The notes under the pieces: generated by a model
What the model was told of the DNA's origin: nothing
What the model saw: only the letters and a program-made list of their open reading frames with translations
The model's database searches: none
Made by a program: the position numbers and the translations under genes
Assembly (NCBI RefSeq): GCF_963665995.1
Contig: NZ_OY762512.1
Span: 2,852,001-2,916,000, forward strand
Direction of reading: 5' to 3'
DNA: 64,000 nt
Source of the DNA: Pleurocapsa sp. FMAR1
GTDB taxonomy: Bacteria; Cyanobacteriota; Cyanobacteriia; Cyanobacteriales; Xenococcaceae
In this document: one piece after another, positions 1-9,678 of the stretch
Numbering within the stretch: position 1 is the first letter of the stretch
How the letters are laid out: each line of letters opens with the position of its first letter

Positions 1-593
1 TCAATACGGTTTGGCGCACTGCTTCTGGCTGGAAAGGCACAAACACAGATGCAGAGGGTTTTGTTGCTCCTTTAAAAAATATGTCACGAGATTGGACACA
101 AATAACTCCCGTCATTTTAGGAAATGGAGGCGCAGCTAGAGCAGTAATTGCTGGCTTGGCTAATTTAGGCTGTTCTGAAATTCACGTTGTTGGACGTAAT
201 CCCGATAAATTAGCTCGATTCTATCAAAGTTGGTCACACACGCCCAATATTACTTCCTTGCTTAAAATTCATAATTGGGATAATCTTGCTAGTTTAATTT
301 CGGCTGCGGATCTACTGGTTAATACAACTCCTGTGGGAATGTCTCCTCATACAGATGCTTCTCCTGTTGACGCAGACTTGATGCAGAAGCTTAAAAAGAG
401 TGCGATCGCCTATGATTTAATTTATACTCCTAATCCCACTCAATTTCTCAAACTAGCTCAAGCTCAAGGAGCAACAACTATAGACGGACTAGAAATGCTG
501 CTGCAACAGGGAGTAGCTGCGCTTAAAATTTGGCTACAGCAACCAGTCCCTGTAGAAGTAATGCGTAATTCTTTAAGAGACTGTTTATATTAA
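1..593 (+). CDS. aroE: Shikimate dehydrogenase, C-terminal part (start outside window)
   Basis: NADPH-dependent enzyme that reduces 3-dehydroshikimate to shikimate in the cytoplasmic aromatic amino acid pathway. The frame is open from the left edge, so the 5' end is missing. The first visible codons already encode the substrate-binding stretch GTNTDAEGF (around bases 36-65). A Rossmann glycine-rich loop GNGGAARA follows, then VNTTPVGM near base 320 and the family's C-terminal helix with GLEMLLQQG. An internal ATG at 81 exists but would cut off the NTD motif, so it is not the start. The gene converges on the flavoprotein gene that ends at 617. Confidence 0.93.
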   Translation, partial: NTVWRTASGWKGTNTDAEGFVAPLKNMSRDWTQITPVILGNGGAARAVIAGLANLGCSEIHVVGRNPDKLARFYQSWSHTPNITSLLKIHNWDNLASLISAADLLVNTTPVGMSPHTDASPVDADLMQKLKKSAIAYDLIYTPNPTQFLKLAQAQGATTIDGLEMLLQQGVAALKIWLQQPVPVEVMRNSLRDCLY

Positions 594-616
594 ACATTGA
601 GCATTAAACTACTTAT

Positions 617-1747
617 TCACCCTATTCCTGGGATAAACTTTAATTTCTGAGTCGCTTTGTCAGCAACTTGAGAATAGCTTAATTCGCCACAGAGAATTTT
701 ACCCATAAGTTGACCAGCAGTAGGACGTTTGACCCCTAGCTTATAGGCAATCTTAGGAGCTTTATAAAACAAATTAGCTAAGAAGTCTGCTTTGGCTAAA
801 TTTGCTCCCCATTCCTGGTTAATTGTTTCTGTATAGTTGGCTAAAGCATTAGCATCTCCTTGAAGCGCATTACTAACTGCTGCTGCTGCTTGGACTCCTG
901 TAAACATCCCAGGACGAATACCTTCCCCAATGAGCGGATCGACCATTCCTGCTGCTTCTCCTACGAGTAAAATGCGATCGCTGTGTAAAGGACGATCTTT
1001 CTGCCATAAATTGAGAGAGTGTTCTCTATATTCTCCCTGACTGGCATCTAAATCGAATAGTTCAGCGTATTTGGTTAGCTGTTTTTTTAGTTCGTCAGGC
1101 TTGCCTTGAGGATTACGCACATAAGCAGCACTGATTGAATAACCATCAGCTTTAGGAAAACACCACATAAAGCCGTTTTTTAATGAACCGAAATCAAAAA
1201 ATGCCGTTATTTTACGGCGATCGCTAACTTCTCCAGGAACTTGTAAACTAGCTGCTGCTATCTTCTGAGTATCAGTAAAACCAAGTAATTTTGCCACGGT
1301 ACTATTAGCACCATCGGCGGCGATTAAATATTTGCTTTTAAATACACCATTATTAGTTTCAACTTGCCAAGTATCTCCCTGCAAACTAACTCCTGTTACT
1401 TCTGTATCAGCTTTAAACTCAACTCCTTGACCTATGGCTTGCTCTATCAAAAAGTTATCAAACTGATCCCTTTGTACCATCCACATTGGAGTAACATTCT
1501 TTAGCTCAACCTCAGCAGGGTCACTCATCTTAAAAGTATATTTGACCTGAGAAACATGATTTTGTACTACAGGGGAAAAGTCAAAATCAAACCATTGAGC
1601 GATCGCAGGAGACACGCCACCACCGCAAGACTTGGTACGGGGAAAAGAAAGTTTTTCTAGCACTAAAATTGAATGCCCTTTTTTAGCTAGATGATAAGCA
1701 GCACTACCTCCAGCAGGACCAGCACCCACGATAATACAGTCAAACAT
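617..1747 (-). CDS. Geranylgeranyl reductase family FAD-dependent oxidoreductase
   Basis: Flavoprotein of the prenyl reductase family (relatives: ChlP and archaeal digeranylgeranylglycerophospholipid reductases), which saturate isoprenoid double bonds using FAD. The N-terminus has the dinucleotide-binding loop GAGPAGGSAA followed by LVLEK. A cysteine-glycine stretch SCGGGVSP lies near residue 42, and the second FAD motif LVGEAAGMVDPLIGEGI near residue 260. At 376 aa it is shorter than ChlP (about 400 aa), so it is more likely a generic family member than the chlorophyll enzyme. It stands alone and converges with aroE. The exact isoprenoid substrate cannot be read from sequence. Confidence 0.85.
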   Translation of the reverse strand: MFDCIIVGAGPAGGSAAYHLAKKGHSILVLEKLSFPRTKSCGGGVSPAIAQWFDFDFSPVVQNHVSQVKYTFKMSDPAEVELKNVTPMWMVQRDQFDNFLIEQAIGQGVEFKADTEVTGVSLQGDTWQVETNNGVFKSKYLIAADGANSTVAKLLGFTDTQKIAAASLQVPGEVSDRRKITAFFDFGSLKNGFMWCFPKADGYSISAAYVRNPQGKPDELKKQLTKYAELFDLDASQGEYREHSLNLWQKDRPLHSDRILLVGEAAGMVDPLIGEGIRPGMFTGVQAAAAVSNALQGDANALANYTETINQEWGANLAKADFLANLFYKAPKIAYKLGVKRPTAGQLMGKILCGELSYSQVADKATQKLKFIPGIG

Positions 1748-1897
1748 ACAAAAATACCTTACTATCTAAAAATATTGTTTTAAAACCTTTAATACCTTAA
1801 AGGAAGGAAAACAAATGCGCAACAAGGGAGTTATAACTTAATTAGACAAAAATAAATTAAACACGATCGCTAATTTACAACATGAGTTTCCCAAGAA

Positions 1898-2260
1898 TTA
1901 ATGAGTTTCTAGATAGCTTAATAGCCAATTAGCTGCGGTTGCTCTACGGGTTTCTCTAGGACCAAATTCCCCCAGCTTATAACCTTTAAAACCTAACTTT
2001 TCTTTGAGTAGCTGCTTATTTTCTTGGGGAATTGAACGAGTTAGCTTGACTGTTGGTGGTCGATTAGCAATAAAATCTGGTGGTTCGGGATATTTTTCGC
2101 CCCAGTCATCTACAACTTTACTAATATCCCAAGCTTGTTTTGTTTCATCATAAATGTAGCCTAAGCAACTCCAAACTAGCTGATTGACCACCTCATCGCT
2201 TATTTTATCTTGAAGGATTGCCCAAATTGTATCCGTATTTATAGTTGGTAAGTTTGACAT
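1898..2260 (-). CDS. DUF1823 family protein
   Basis: Small soluble protein of 120 aa that matches the cyanobacterial DUF1823 family as I remember it. The family's conserved C-terminal block is present: VKLTRSIP, then KEKLGFKGYKLGEFGPR, then RRATAANWLLSYL. No function is established and no catalytic motif is visible. The protein is rich in Trp and charged residues and has no signal peptide or membrane segment. It starts with ATG and is divergent from the rubredoxin gene 53 bases away, so the two may share a promoter region. Confidence 0.85.
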   Translation of the reverse strand: MSNLPTINTDTIWAILQDKISDEVVNQLVWSCLGYIYDETKQAWDISKVVDDWGEKYPEPPDFIANRPPTVKLTRSIPQENKQLLKEKLGFKGYKLGEFGPRETRRATAANWLLSYLETH

Positions 2261-2313
2261 GAATTAAGATAAAGTCTAATTGTTCAATTTACATACTTAT
2301 ATTATTAAAGTTT

Positions 2314-2472
2314 ATGAAATATATTTGTTCGGCTTGTAATTACGAATACGATCCAGAAGTAGGCGATCCAGATAGTGGTATTGAGCCAGGAACAGCTTTT
2401 GAGGATATACCAGAAGATTGGATATGCCCTGTTTGTGGGGTAGCTAAATCAGACTTTGAACCAGCTAAATAA
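2314..2472 (+). CDS. Rubredoxin (small soluble type)
   Basis: A 52-aa iron protein for one-electron transfer. Two Cys-x2-Cys knuckles that ligate one Fe are present: CSAC at residues 5-8 and CPVC at 38-41. Between them are the typical Y-x-Y, the acidic [14 protein letters not shown] stretch and the DIPEDWICP signature. It lacks the C-terminal membrane anchor of the thylakoid rubredoxin RubA, and no photosystem II assembly genes lie beside it, so it is more likely a soluble electron carrier. The start ATG at 2314 fits the usual rubredoxin length. Electron partners are not evident from the neighbours. Confidence 0.93.
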   Translation: MKYICSACNYEYDPEVGDPDSGIEPGTAFEDIPEDWICPVCGVAKSDFEPAK

Positions 2473-2544
2473 CGTCGTTAGACCAACAGTTGAGATTAGA
2501 GCAGTTCAACTAAATTTAGTTTTAGCTTTAGTTTTAGCAGTGGT

Positions 2545-2575
2545 GCGATAACTTCGTTAAGCTTCGTAAACGCGC
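2545..2575. repeat. 31-bp dispersed repeat, copy 1
   Basis: This stretch, reading GCGATAACTTCGTTAA at its start and ending in CGCG, recurs with few changes on the opposite strand at 58942-58972, inside a decayed gene. It is rich in CTTCG units and partly self-complementary. It lies in the 185-base gap after the rubredoxin gene. Confidence 0.6.
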
Positions 2576-2657
2576 TTTTATCATTTTCGATAACATAAAT
2601 ATGATTAGTCAAGCACTTTTTTGCTAATCAATCCATAAAGTATGAGGATTTAGAAAA

Positions 2658-3440
2658 ATGGAAGCAAACATCCGACTATATGCTTATTTATGCCTTGCTT
2701 TAATCACTGGTATAGCTGCTTTGCATAGTCTTTCCCGTCTAGGTAAATTAGGTAAAGATATTGCTGATTTTTGCTGTCATGCTCCAGGTATTGATTTAAT
2801 CTTGGCGTATTTTATGCTGCTGCCAATAGCTATTGGCTCTTTAGTATCAGGTTTTACTGGTGCGGGAGTTGCTTTTATAGCTGAATTGAGTGTTTTATGG
2901 GCTTGGATTGTGGCTCACGAATTTGCTCATCGAGATGTAAAGCAAAAAGGTCAGATTTTTCGTACTTTGAGTAGCATTGTAGGCAGATGGCGCAATCATC
3001 TCGCGGTTTGGATTACTGCTTTAGCGATTCCCCTATTTTGGATGGTTCGTTTCGCCGAATTAATTGTGTATCCGCCTTTGACCAAGCTGATTGGCTTGCC
3101 AAAATATGAAGCTAAAGAGTGGGTTAATGTCTCTCGGCACAAGTTTGAGGGCTTAATTGGCTATGATTTGATCTGGTGTTTATATTGCGATTGGATGACT
3201 GGAGTGTGGTCTTTAGGCACCGAAATGCTGCGTAACGTCGAGTCATTTTGGTGTCCAATCCGCTTTTATGACAATAAAAAATGCGCTAATTGCCAGATAG
3301 ATTTTCCTGATATTGATGGCGGTTGGGTTGCTGCTGATGGCACTATGGAAGATGTAGCTAAGGTGCTGCAAGAAAAATATGATGGCAAGAAAGACTCTAG
3401 CTGGTTTGGTCATCCCTGTCGTCAAGAGGATGAAGGATGA
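2658..3440 (+). CDS. Conserved membrane protein, function unknown
   Basis: A 260-aa protein with hydrophobic segments near residues 8-22, 45-62, 66-86 and 113-130, so probably four membrane helices with a hydrophilic C-terminal half. The first half contains a DFCCHAPG stretch and WAWIVAHEFAHRD. The C-terminal half is rich in Trp and Cys, with WCLYCDWMTG and CANCQ pairs that could bind a metal. HEFAH resembles the HExxH zinc-protease motif (H-E-F-A-H), but no second ligand site is recognised, so I do not call a protease. It may be a cyanobacterial conserved family; I do not recognise it by name. Start ATG at 2658. Confidence 0.7.
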   Translation: MEANIRLYAYLCLALITGIAALHSLSRLGKLGKDIADFCCHAPGIDLILAYFMLLPIAIGSLVSGFTGAGVAFIAELSVLWAWIVAHEFAHRDVKQKGQIFRTLSSIVGRWRNHLAVWITALAIPLFWMVRFAELIVYPPLTKLIGLPKYEAKEWVNVSRHKFEGLIGYDLIWCLYCDWMTGVWSLGTEMLRNVESFWCPIRFYDNKKCANCQIDFPDIDGGWVAADGTMEDVAKVLQEKYDGKKDSSWFGHPCRQEDEG

Positions 3441-3477
3441 GGTATAAGGGACTATGAGCAATAAAATGGCAAAATAC

Positions 3478-4275
3478 CTATTTTTTGCTCATAATCAAGC
3501 CTCGTCTACCTGAACTTGATTGCCGTACGAAATCCTGTAGATGTCGAATATGCTTATTGTCTGATAGCTGATCCAGTTGCGCGATCGCATCTGTTAGAGG
3601 AATCTGCTGAAGATATAAGATGCGAAAGGCTTTTTTTAGTTCGCGAACTTCATTCTGGTCAAAGCCACGTCTTTTTAATCCTGTTAGGTTAAGCGATCGC
3701 ACTCTAGCAGGATTGCCCTCCACCATCATGTAGGGAGGGACATCGCGACTAATACGGCTCATTCCTCCCACCATTGCCATAGTGCCGATATGAACGAACT
3801 GATGAATACCTAAAACACCGCTAATGATTGCCATTGATTCGATGTGAACATGACCCGCGATCGCCACGCTATTGGCAATAACTACTTCATTGCCAATTAC
3901 GCAGTTATGCCCTACATGAGCATATGCCATCAGCAGGTTGTCATCGCCAATAACGGTGGCTTCTCCTTCATTTGTAGCGCGGTTAATGGTCACATACTCA
4001 CGAATCCGATTGCGATCGCCAATTATTACCTGACTGTTTGCGCCTTTGTATTTTAAATCTTGAGGTTCTAAGCCAATAGCTGCACCAGGAAAAATTTGAT
4101 TTTCTTTACCAATTGTAGTTAGTCCATCAATGATGACATGGCTACCCACCACTGTATCTGCCCCAATAGTAACTTGGCTACCAATTACCGCATAGGGTTC
4201 AATACGAACCGTTGGATGTATCTGAGCATGGTCATCAATAACAGCAGTCGGATGAATTAAGGTTCTCAAAATCAA
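3478..4275 (-). CDS. lpxA: Acyl-ACP--UDP-N-acetylglucosamine O-acyltransferase
   Basis: First enzyme of lipid A synthesis: it moves a hydroxyacyl chain from ACP to the 3-OH of UDP-GlcNAc in the cytoplasm. The N-terminal two thirds is a left-handed beta helix of hexapeptide repeats. The catalytic histidine lies in the stretch MAYAHVGHNC (His 120/123 in this numbering), and the helical C-terminus begins near LKRRGF. The length of 265 aa is normal. No ATG fits the 5' end: the start is TTG at 4275 or TTG at 4269. It is the last gene of the minus-strand purC-omp85-lpxC-fabZ-lpxA cluster, an arrangement common in cyanobacteria. Confidence 0.94.
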   Translation of the reverse strand: MILRTLIHPTAVIDDHAQIHPTVRIEPYAVIGSQVTIGADTVVGSHVIIDGLTTIGKENQIFPGAAIGLEPQDLKYKGANSQVIIGDRNRIREYVTINRATNEGEATVIGDDNLLMAYAHVGHNCVIGNEVVIANSVAIAGHVHIESMAIISGVLGIHQFVHIGTMAMVGGMSRISRDVPPYMMVEGNPARVRSLNLTGLKRRGFDQNEVRELKKAFRILYLQQIPLTDAIAQLDQLSDNKHIRHLQDFVRQSSSGRRGLIMSKK

Positions 4276-4473
4276 TTCCCTCAGGGGCTATAGCTTGTCC
4301 TATGCTTGGGCAAAATTTAAGTCGTTACACAAAAGCAATAAACGCTCAATAACATAACTAAAATAACCTCTGGTTATTCGTTTGATGGTAATTATAAATA
4401 TTTTTCTTGGTTTTGACCAACGCTCAGGCAAGCCCAGTGGTTTATGGCAATAATCCTGAGCTTGAGACTAATT

Positions 4474-4959
4474 TTACTTATCAATCAAAGAAAACATCAT
4501 TTCTCCTTTAACCGCAAGCTCTCCATCTACTTCGGCTCTACCCTGCATTTTGGCAATACGGTTTTGTTTTAATGCTAAAAGTTCTACAGTCATAGTCAGG
4601 CGATCGCCAGGAACTACAGGACGACGAAAACGTGTCTTATCTATTCCTGCAAAAGCAAAAAACTTGCCAGCCATTCCTGGTAACTGCACCAGTACAATTC
4701 CTCCCACCTGTGCCATTGCCTCTACCATTAACACTCCAGGCATCAAGGGAAAATCAGGAATATGCCCAGGAAAAAACGGCTCATTAAAGGTCACATTTTT
4801 TATGCCGATGGCCTTCTCTCCAGGTACATAGTCAATAATGCGATCTACCAGGGAGAAAGGATAGCGATGGGGCAATAGCTGATGTATTTCTTGAATATTG
4901 AAAGTTGTCTTAATATCTTGAGGGGCAGTTTTTAAAATAGAGTTTTCTACAGTTGACAT
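4474..4959 (-). CDS. fabZ: 3-hydroxyacyl-ACP dehydratase FabZ
   Basis: Dehydrates 3-hydroxyacyl-ACP in fatty acid elongation. Here it sits between lpxC and lpxA, which consume the same hydroxyacyl pool for lipid A. Family signatures are clear: [13 protein letters not shown] near residue 28, then [20 protein letters not shown] carrying the catalytic His 66 and Glu 80. At 161 aa it has a roughly 15-residue N-terminal extension compared with bacterial FabZ, as is common in cyanobacteria. Start ATG at 4959. About 200 bases separate it from lpxA and 78 from lpxC. Confidence 0.95.
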   Translation of the reverse strand: MSTVENSILKTAPQDIKTTFNIQEIHQLLPHRYPFSLVDRIIDYVPGEKAIGIKNVTFNEPFFPGHIPDFPLMPGVLMVEAMAQVGGIVLVQLPGMAGKFFAFAGIDKTRFRRPVVPGDRLTMTVELLALKQNRIAKMQGRAEVDGELAVKGEMMFSLIDK

Positions 4960-5037
4960 TATGATGATTACTGATTGCTTTTGGTGGGCAATAGAAGTTT
5001 ATTATATATAGCGCACAAAATTATTGTTATTGCTCAC

Positions 5038-5868
5038 CTACAACTGATTACTAAGCTCAGATAATTTAGCTGCTAATTGAATATGCAGCTTGTGACTGGC
5101 CTTATAAGCAATCAAATGAGCACAGGGAAACTGACCCAACAAACTAATATCCCCTACTAAATCTAATAGTTTATGACGGGCTGGTTCATTCGTAAATCTC
5201 AGGGGTGGATTAATCCACCCTGTATCGCTACAAACTAGGGCGTTATCCAAACTTCCTCCTTGAATTAAACCAGCCTTTTGTAACTGCTCTATTTGTTCGG
5301 CAAAACCAAAAGTACGCGCAGGAGCAATGTCATTAGCAAAACTTTCTTGAGCAGGATTCCAACTGTGCCACTGATTGCCGATCGCTTTGTAGGCAAAATC
5401 TATGCCACAGGTAAAACGAGTTTGAGATGCGGGTAAGGCAGCCACAAAAGAATCTTGTTCTCTAATCCAGATTGGCTTAGTCGGAGTAATGGCAGTTTGA
5501 GTCAAGGAGTTATCGGTAATACCCACCGAGGTAATTGCTTCACACCAGTTTTTAGCCGAACCATCTAACACCGGAACTTCTTCGCCATCAATTTCAATAC
5601 GAGCATCATCCACACCATTTGCTACTAAGGAAGCTAATAAATGCTCTACAGTTCTTACTTTGACATTTCCTGCTGCTAATTCTGTAGATAAGGTAGTTTG
5701 TCCCACCGTCTCTACTTGTGCAGTAACTATCGGCTCATTAGGCAAATCCACTCGCACAAAATAACGCCCCGCTCCTGGATTGGCAGGTAGGACTTTTACG
5801 GTAGTATGTATCCCAAAGTGCAATCCTACCCCCGATAGCTCAAACTCCTGCTTTACCGTATTTCCCAT
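5038..5868 (-). CDS. lpxC: UDP-3-O-acyl-N-acetylglucosamine deacetylase
   Basis: Zinc amidase that catalyses the committed step of lipid A synthesis. Zinc ligands are visible: His 76 in TVEHLLASL, and the His and Asp of [11 protein letters not shown] near the C-terminus. The conserved EVPVLDGSA and GVGLHFG stretches are also present. At 276 aa it is about 30 residues shorter than the E. coli enzyme, which is usual in cyanobacteria. It lies directly downstream of omp85. The 125-base gap between them contains a GC-rich short-repeat patch (about 5907-5965, with GCTGCGAAAGCTGCGAAG and CGCTAGCG palindromic units). Confidence 0.95.
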   Translation of the reverse strand: MGNTVKQEFELSGVGLHFGIHTTVKVLPANPGAGRYFVRVDLPNEPIVTAQVETVGQTTLSTELAAGNVKVRTVEHLLASLVANGVDDARIEIDGEEVPVLDGSAKNWCEAITSVGITDNSLTQTAITPTKPIWIREQDSFVAALPASQTRFTCGIDFAYKAIGNQWHSWNPAQESFANDIAPARTFGFAEQIEQLQKAGLIQGGSLDNALVCSDTGWINPPLRFTNEPARHKLLDLVGDISLLGQFPCAHLIAYKASHKLHIQLAAKLSELSNQL

Positions 5869-5993
5869 TTGTCTTTCATAAGGTTATTTAGTAATCTTTG
5901 AAGCTAAAAGCACACGCTGCGAAAGCTGCGAAGTCGTGCGCTAGCGCGACGATCTGGGCGAATGCCCTGTAGCTAAAAGCTAAAAGCTATTTG

Positions 5994-8105
5994 TTAAAAC
6001 TTCTCACCGATACCAAATTGAATCTCATTACCTCCATTATTGTTAATGCCATAATCAACCCGAATTGGTCCCAAGGGAGACTGTACCCTAACTCCTGCAC
6101 CATAACCATAACCACTGCCTGGTAATCCTCTGGCAATCGATGGTTGACCAGGAACTTTGGTTTCTGTACCCAAAGTTGTGCCGTAATCAAAAAAGAGTGC
6201 GCCACCGACAATTTTAAAAATAGGAAAGCGATATTCAACGGTAGCTTGAAGATAACTTTTGCCACTGCCAACTTCACCGTCACCATAACCCCTAACAGAA
6301 TTACTACCGCCTAAAATAAAAGCTTCATAGGGTGGTAAGTCGCCCACAATTGTTCCTACTTGAAAATTAAAAGCCAATGTTTCTGGTCCATCGTTAAAGC
6401 GAACTATATTAATGGGAAAATAACGACTATAGTTGGCTCTAATCCGATTAAATAAGATATTTCCTGAACCAATGGGGATGGTTTGCTCTGTTCCTAATCT
6501 CAGTACTGAACCTTCTGTGGGTTGTAAAGCATTGTTACGGCGATCGCGACTTGCTCCAAAACTTAAGCTAAACAAATCATCTGTACCATTATCACTAAAG
6601 GCAAGAGGAATGTTATTAATTCCGTTTATAGTGCCTAAAGGGGCAGAATCGCCGTCACTATTTTTTGCTTGCACGTGCTGATATTGAAATCCAGTTGATA
6701 GTGTCCATTCTCGCCGTGCAAAAGGATCGGCAGGTAAAGGACGAGCAAAGTTAATACCGCCTCCTGTACGGACTATACGCGGAGAATCATTACCGTTTAG
6801 AGTTTGAATATCGTCATCTCCATTAAATACCAGGGAAATCGAACGGCGACGGAAGGCATTAACGGTGTAAGAAGTACGGCTTTTGCTAGTGGCAATCCAA
6901 GGATCGGTAAAATTGACATCAAATAGAAGACTATCATCACCGATCTGTACTTCTGTGCCTAAAGTCTGGTTATTACCGCCTAAGTTTTTCTGCTGATAGC
7001 TGACTGTACCAAATAAACCACTAGAAGAGCTATATCCTGCCCCCGCAGCAATTGAACCGCTGCTTCCTTCGACAACATCAATATTAACCACTACCTTGCT
7101 AGGATCTTTACCAGGACTAAAAGAAAAACGGGCATCTTCAAAAATTCCTAAGCCAAAAACGCGCTGTAGATCTCGTTGAGCCGTATCCTTTTTAAACACA
7201 TCTCCTGGCTTTAACTCTACTTCCCGCGTCACAATAAATTCACGAGTTTTAGCTTTGGTTGGTTTATCATCTTCATCAAGGTATCTAACCTTGATGTTTT
7301 CAATTACCCCTTCTGCTACCACTAAAGTAACTTCTCCGTTCGGGCTAACCTGAGGCGAACCAACTACCTGAGCTAGTTCATAGCCATTTTTGCTATACCA
7401 CTCATTTACTTTAATAATACCTGCCTGTAATTTTCTTAGATTAAGAATCTGATTATAGTTTCCGCCAAAGAACTCCTGGACTTTTTCTGGAGGCAAAACC
7501 CCTGATTCTCCTTTAGGAACAGTTTCCACCGTCACCTTGTTAAGAACTGGATTGGGTTGAACCGCAAAAGTAATTCTTACTCCTAAAGGTGTATCTCCTG
7601 GAGTTACCTCCACATTTTGGAAATAGCCAGTTGCATAAATAGCGTTGACATCTGCTTGAAGCTGAGTTCTAGTAGTGGTTCTACCAGGCTCGGTGCCAAT
7701 AGTTGCATAAACAATATCTTGAAGTTCTTTTTTTGCCCCTTCAACTGCTACTTCTGCTACTAGCACACGAGGTTCTTGTGGCGATGGCTTATTAGGTGAC
7801 TGTGGTGGTTGTCCCCCTGGCGAGGGTGGTTGAAATGTGGGCAGCTTAATATTTGGGTTTACTTGGGTATCAGAATTAGGCTGTGATGGTGATTGAGATG
7901 GGCGATTAGGGGTCTGAGCTATTTTAGTTGAATTAATATTTTTGAGCAGGGTTGCACCATTGGTAACGATGACCTCATCTGATTGATTGAAATTTTTAGT
8001 TTCTGCTCTAGTAGGTAAAGATATCCCTAGAGCTAAGGTTGTAGCCAAAACTGTAATTAGAGTAGGAGATAGACGCACGTTTTTTAATCCTGTTAACACT
8101 TCCAC
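5994..8105 (-). CDS. bamA: Omp85/BamA-family outer membrane assembly protein
   Basis: Outer membrane insertase of the Omp85/Toc75 family. The 703-aa product starts with a hydrophobic signal region (residues 10-34, ending near TRAE). A Pro/Ser/Gln-rich linker (about 60-110) follows, then about three POTRA domains (about 110-350) and a C-terminal beta barrel that ends in the aromatic residue of GEKF. The barrel's conserved GGSNSVRGYGDGEVG turn and the final DYG segment are present. The short POTRA array and proline linker are typical of cyanobacterial Omp85. The start at 8105 is GTG; a second GTG at 8099 is possible. It is followed by lpxC. Confidence 0.93.
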   Translation of the reverse strand: MEVLTGLKNVRLSPTLITVLATTLALGISLPTRAETKNFNQSDEVIVTNGATLLKNINSTKIAQTPNRPSQSPSQPNSDTQVNPNIKLPTFQPPSPGGQPPQSPNKPSPQEPRVLVAEVAVEGAKKELQDIVYATIGTEPGRTTTRTQLQADVNAIYATGYFQNVEVTPGDTPLGVRITFAVQPNPVLNKVTVETVPKGESGVLPPEKVQEFFGGNYNQILNLRKLQAGIIKVNEWYSKNGYELAQVVGSPQVSPNGEVTLVVAEGVIENIKVRYLDEDDKPTKAKTREFIVTREVELKPGDVFKKDTAQRDLQRVFGLGIFEDARFSFSPGKDPSKVVVNIDVVEGSSGSIAAGAGYSSSSGLFGTVSYQQKNLGGNNQTLGTEVQIGDDSLLFDVNFTDPWIATSKSRTSYTVNAFRRRSISLVFNGDDDIQTLNGNDSPRIVRTGGGINFARPLPADPFARREWTLSTGFQYQHVQAKNSDGDSAPLGTINGINNIPLAFSDNGTDDLFSLSFGASRDRRNNALQPTEGSVLRLGTEQTIPIGSGNILFNRIRANYSRYFPINIVRFNDGPETLAFNFQVGTIVGDLPPYEAFILGGSNSVRGYGDGEVGSGKSYLQATVEYRFPIFKIVGGALFFDYGTTLGTETKVPGQPSIARGLPGSGYGYGAGVRVQSPLGPIRVDYGINNNGGNEIQFGIGEKF

Positions 8106-8362
8106 ACACCAAACAGAGCATTCAATAAGTTAACCATTTTATTTAGTTGTTGTCTCGCCTCTGACTTATAAAATTGGTATTCAATTAATCTTGGCTGATT
8201 TTGCTGAAGATTAATTATCTTTGACCTGATGGTTAAATATCGGATAAATATGACCACTTATTTTACTCTATGTTCCCATTTTTTATTAATTAGCTATTTT
8301 TATTAGGGTGAAGCATTAAAGTTAAATAGTTGATAAAAGCAATTAATAGAGATAAAGTACAC

Positions 8363-9097
8363 TTAACTATTTTTTAGTTGAGCCAAAACTCGCTGTTGGA
8401 CTTGTTGATAAGCAGCTTCTACTTGTCCTAGATCTTTACGAAAGCGGTCTTTGTCCATAACTCTTGATTGGGGATCGACATCATTTTTATCCCAAAGACG
8501 ACAAGTGTCGGGGCTAATTTCATCTGCTAAAAGCAGATTTTGTTGGGCATCAAGACCAAATTCTAATTTGAAATCTACCAGAGTAATGTCGCATTTATCA
8601 AAAAAGCTTTGGAGGTTTTTATTAATTTTACGAGCCATATTCTCTATTTCTTCAAGTCTTTGAGACGTTATTATATTCATCAAAAATATGCGATCGCGGG
8701 TTAATAAAGGATCGCCTAATTCATCACTTTTGTAGTAATACTCTACTAATGCAGAAGGCAAGACTTTTCCTTCTGGTAAACCTGTTTGGCGACATAAACT
8801 CCCCGCGGCGATGTTTCTGACCACAACTTCAATTGGTATAATCGTCACGGCTTTGACTCTCATCTGATTTGGTTCAGGCGTATCTATATAGTGAGTCGGT
8901 ATGTCCATTAAACCCAACCAGGTAAATAAGGCTGCGGTAATCTGACAGTTTATTTGTCCTTTCCCTTTTATTTGTCCTCGTTTTTGAGCATTAAAAGCCG
9001 TAGCGTCATCTTTATACACTGTAAGCAGTATCTCTGGATTGTCAGTAGCATAAAGGATTTTTGCTTTGCCTTCGTACAGTTTTTCTGGCTGGGACAT
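8363..9097 (-). CDS. purC: SAICAR synthetase (phosphoribosylaminoimidazole-succinocarboxamide synthase)
   Basis: Purine biosynthesis enzyme that ligates aspartate to CAIR using ATP. The N-terminus KLYEGKAKILYAT, the PIEVVVRNIAAGS motif and the DEISPDTCRLWD block are diagnostic. I place the start at the ATG at 9097 (MSQPEKLYEGK), giving 244 aa, because homologues begin there. An in-frame ATG 30 bases upstream would add ten residues unlike the family. It is first in the minus-strand cluster with omp85 and the lpx genes, though 257 AT-rich bases separate it from omp85, so it may be transcribed separately. Confidence 0.93.
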   Translation of the reverse strand: MSQPEKLYEGKAKILYATDNPEILLTVYKDDATAFNAQKRGQIKGKGQINCQITAALFTWLGLMDIPTHYIDTPEPNQMRVKAVTIIPIEVVVRNIAAGSLCRQTGLPEGKVLPSALVEYYYKSDELGDPLLTRDRIFLMNIITSQRLEEIENMARKINKNLQSFFDKCDITLVDFKLEFGLDAQQNLLLADEISPDTCRLWDKNDVDPQSRVMDKDRFRKDLGQVEAAYQQVQQRVLAQLKNS

Positions 9098-9342
9098 CTT
9101 TAATAAATTGCCTAAAATATAGGTCAATAAAAAATTGGATTGAAAACTTAGGTTAAGGTTAGATTAACAAAGCCTAAATATTTTGTTAACATCTAAAATA
9201 AAGCCCTGTTTATAGTAGCGTCATCAAGTAACTTTTGTGTTTAGATCCTGTTAAAAAAATAATTGTTAAAAATTATTACGATAAAACCAAGTTATCTACA
9301 AAATTGCTACAAATCGGAGCGTATAATTCTTAATTAAGTCCT

Positions 9343-9597
9343 ATGTCAACTGATAAAAAAACTAACGATTTTATCTATCCTCGCCATCCTTATCACGGCA
9401 AGGTTAAGCCTGAAAATTTGGTCTTTAATTCTAATTTGCAAGAGTTTGCTCAAAAAATTAGTTATACTTGCAACTTGCAAACAGGGGGTAAACTACCACC
9501 AGAACAGGCTTATAAGCAAATCAAATCTTTGTGGAAGGAATTAAAAAAGAGTAAGAAAGAGTTAGGCATTGGAAAAAACGGTTGCGACAGGCAGTAA
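9343..9597 (+). CDS. Small conserved cyanobacterial protein (possibly DUF7219 family)
   Basis: An 84-aa soluble protein with a conserved-looking core: YPRHPYHGKVKPENLVFNSN, then LQEFAQKISY and KLPPEQAYKQIK, ending in a lysine-rich helix LKKSKKELG. I believe this matches a small cyanobacterial family annotated DUF7219, from memory only. No catalytic motif or membrane segment is present. It is monocistronic between purC (divergent) and the ABC permease. Start ATG at 9343. Confidence 0.7.
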   Translation: MSTDKKTNDFIYPRHPYHGKVKPENLVFNSNLQEFAQKISYTCNLQTGGKLPPEQAYKQIKSLWKELKKSKKELGIGKNGCDRQ

Positions 9598-9678
9598 GCG
9601 TCAGAAAAGGCAATAGTATTTTTAATCAAGACGGCTGCTATAACTAGTAAAACTATAAACTATAGCTATAGCTAAATA

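Noticed and set aside
2658-3440. HEFAH as a zinc-protease active site
   Set aside because: A single HExxH-like match in a membrane helix region without a recognisable third ligand or family context is not enough.
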